Translations under genes and position numbers: made by a program
From: DATEOR01 sp035296905
Lineage (GTDB): Bacteria; Actinomycetota; Thermoleophilia; Gaiellales; Gaiellaceae
NCBI GenBank assembly: GCA_035296905.1
Contig: DATHAA010000020.1
Coordinates: 1 to 44,966 of the forward strand
Length of the DNA: 44,966 bases
Direction of reading: 5' to 3'
Part shown: positions 44,028-44,966 of the stretch, in pieces
Position numbering within the stretch: the stretch's first letter is position 1
Layout of the letters: the number at the start of each line of letters is the position of its first letter
The notes under the pieces: model-generated
Told to the model about the DNA's origin: nothing
Seen by the model: only the letters and a program-made list of their open reading frames with translations
The model's database searches: none

Positions 44028-44966
44028 TCAGCCGCCGATGTAGGACATCTCGACCTTCGGGAGGTCAGGTGTCGCGGACGACCGGAGCTCCGAATAGCGG
44101 TCGGTGCGCTCGCGCCAGATTCCGCCGAGTGCCGCGGCGATCTCGTCGTCGGCCGCACCCTCGCGCATCAGGCCGCGCAGGTCGTGGCCGGTCGTGGCGA
44201 AGAGGCACGTGTAGAGCGAGCCGTCTGCGGACAGCCGGGCCCGCGTGCAGGCGCCGCAGAACGGGCGCGTGACGGAGGCGATGACTCCGATCTCGCCGCT
44301 GCCGTCTCGATAGCGGTAGCGCTCGGCGACCTCGCCCGGGTAGCGGGGTGGCAGCGGCTCGAGTGGCAGCTCCGCGTCGATGGCCGCGACGATGTCCGCG
44401 GCGGGCACGACGTCGTCCAGACGCCAGCCGTTCGTATGCCCGACGTCCATGTACTCGATGAAGCGCACGGTGTGGCCACGGTCGCGGAAATGGCGCGCCA
44501 TCGGGAGGACGCCGTCCTCGTTGACGCCGCGTTTCACCACGACGTTCACCTTCACGGGGAGCCCGACGGCCGAGGCCGACTCGATCCCTTCGAGGACGAG
44601 CTGCACGGGGAAGTCGACGTCGTTCATGGCCCGGAACACCTCGTCGTCGAGGGAGTCGAGGCTCACCGTGATCCGGCGGAGCCCCGCGTCCTTGAGCGCC
44701 TGCGCCTTCTGCGCGAGGACGGCGCCGTTCGTCGTCAGCGTGAGGTCGAGACCGGGGATCTCCGCGAGCATCCCGACGAGGCGATCGACCTCCCGGCGGA
44801 TGAGGGGCTCGCCGCCGGTGAGCCTGATCTTCTCGACGCCCAGGCCGGCGAAGACCCGGGCGAGACGCGCGATCTCCTCGAACGTCAGGAGGTCGCGTCG
44901 GGGGAGGAAGGCGTAGTCGCGCCCGTAGACCTCCTTCGGCATGCAGTAGACGCAGCGAAAGTTGCA
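44028..44966 (-). CDS. moaA: GTP 3',8-cyclase MoaA (5' end beyond window)
   Basis: The last 312 residues of MoaA, the radical-SAM enzyme of the first molybdopterin step. The visible part begins exactly at the SAM [4Fe-4S] motif CNFRCVYC (44966-44943). LTGGEPLIRR, TLTTNGAVLAQKA and VKVNVVVKRGVNEDG follow. The second cluster is FCGACTRARLSADGSLYTCLF. The C-terminal Gly-Gly needed for activity (SYIGG) is present. The true start is to the right of the window. It ends 16 bp before the pgsA start. Confidence 0.95.
   Translation of the reverse strand, partial: CNFRCVYCMPKEVYGRDYAFLPRRDLLTFEEIARLARVFAGLGVEKIRLTGGEPLIRREVDRLVGMLAEIPGLDLTLTTNGAVLAQKAQALKDAGLRRITVSLDSLDDEVFRAMNDVDFPVQLVLEGIESASAVGLPVKVNVVVKRGVNEDGVLPMARHFRDRGHTVRFIEYMDVGHTNGWRLDDVVPAADIVAAIDAELPLEPLPPRYPGEVAERYRYRDGSGEIGVIASVTRPFCGACTRARLSADGSLYTCLFATTGHDLRGLMREGAADDEIAAALGGIWRERTDRYSELRSSATPDLPKVEMSYIGG

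Overview
This is a GC-rich, gene-dense bacterial chromosome segment without insertion sequences, CRISPR arrays or phage genes. The gene set points to an actinobacterium: inositol-phosphate synthase beside a PgsA-type phosphatidylinositol-phosphate synthase, a PimA-like glycosyltransferase, a NiaP/NrtR niacin locus, bacterial Ku with a SAP-like tail, and an Rpf-like lysozyme-fold protein. Several small conserved proteins and the cDPG-synthetase-like protein suggest a deep lineage such as Thermoleophilia; that placement is inference. Genes are packed with ATGA/GTGA/TGATG start-stop overlaps. GTG and TTG starts are common, and several convergent pairs share a CTAG over their stops.

Layout. 1-3.8 kb (mostly minus): a GGDEF/HD-GYP protein, a C45-type Ntn hydrolase and a creatininase-family amidohydrolase. 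3.9-9.7 kb (plus): a complete Dpp/Opp-type peptide transporter. 9.7-13.7 kb: a DUF255/thioredoxin-fold protein and a NiaP-like MFS transporter, divergent from an NrtR-like regulator with a palindrome between them. 13.7-20.4 kb: Rpf-like protein, small membrane proteins, a HAMP-GAF-GGDEF protein, a trypsin-like protease, tRNA-Ala(TGC), a NagZ-like GH3 enzyme and a GST. 20.4-24.4 kb: a patatin/papain chimeric pseudogene, a cupin, a rhodanese-MFS reading frame interrupted by one TGA, a coiled-coil protein and MsrA. 24.4-29.3 kb: MarR/MMPL, DUF2231, Ku, DUF1360 and a small zincin. 29.3-34.7 kb (minus): rhomboid, ornithine carbamoyltransferase, carbamate kinase, a cDPG-synthetase-like protein and an M3-like peptidase. 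34.7-38.6 kb: YjbQ, a glutamine-amidotransferase-like selenoprotein, RlmD/RumA, a metallophosphatase and a membrane protein. 38.6-45 kb (minus): a UDG-like protein, a PimA-like GT4-PHP fusion, a decayed FG-GAP/P-domain gene, Ino1 with an N-terminal double ribbon-helix-helix extension, PgsA, and MoaA running off the edge.

Most notable points. (1) Two reading frames carry a single in-frame TGA at a conserved cysteine. One (35.1-35.8 kb) matches the known CTP-synthase-C-terminus-related selenoprotein family. The other (21.3-23.0 kb) is a rhodanese-MFS fusion whose TGA falls in the rhodanese Cys loop, and it may be an undescribed selenoprotein architecture. (2) Ino1 is fused in frame to two RHH DNA-binding domains and is preceded by a perfect 9-2-9 palindrome, suggesting an enzyme that carries its own operon regulator. 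(3) Ino1, PgsA and the PimA-like GT4-PHP protein together suggest a phosphatidylinositol/mannoside lipid locus, in which the PHP domain could be a lipid phosphatase.
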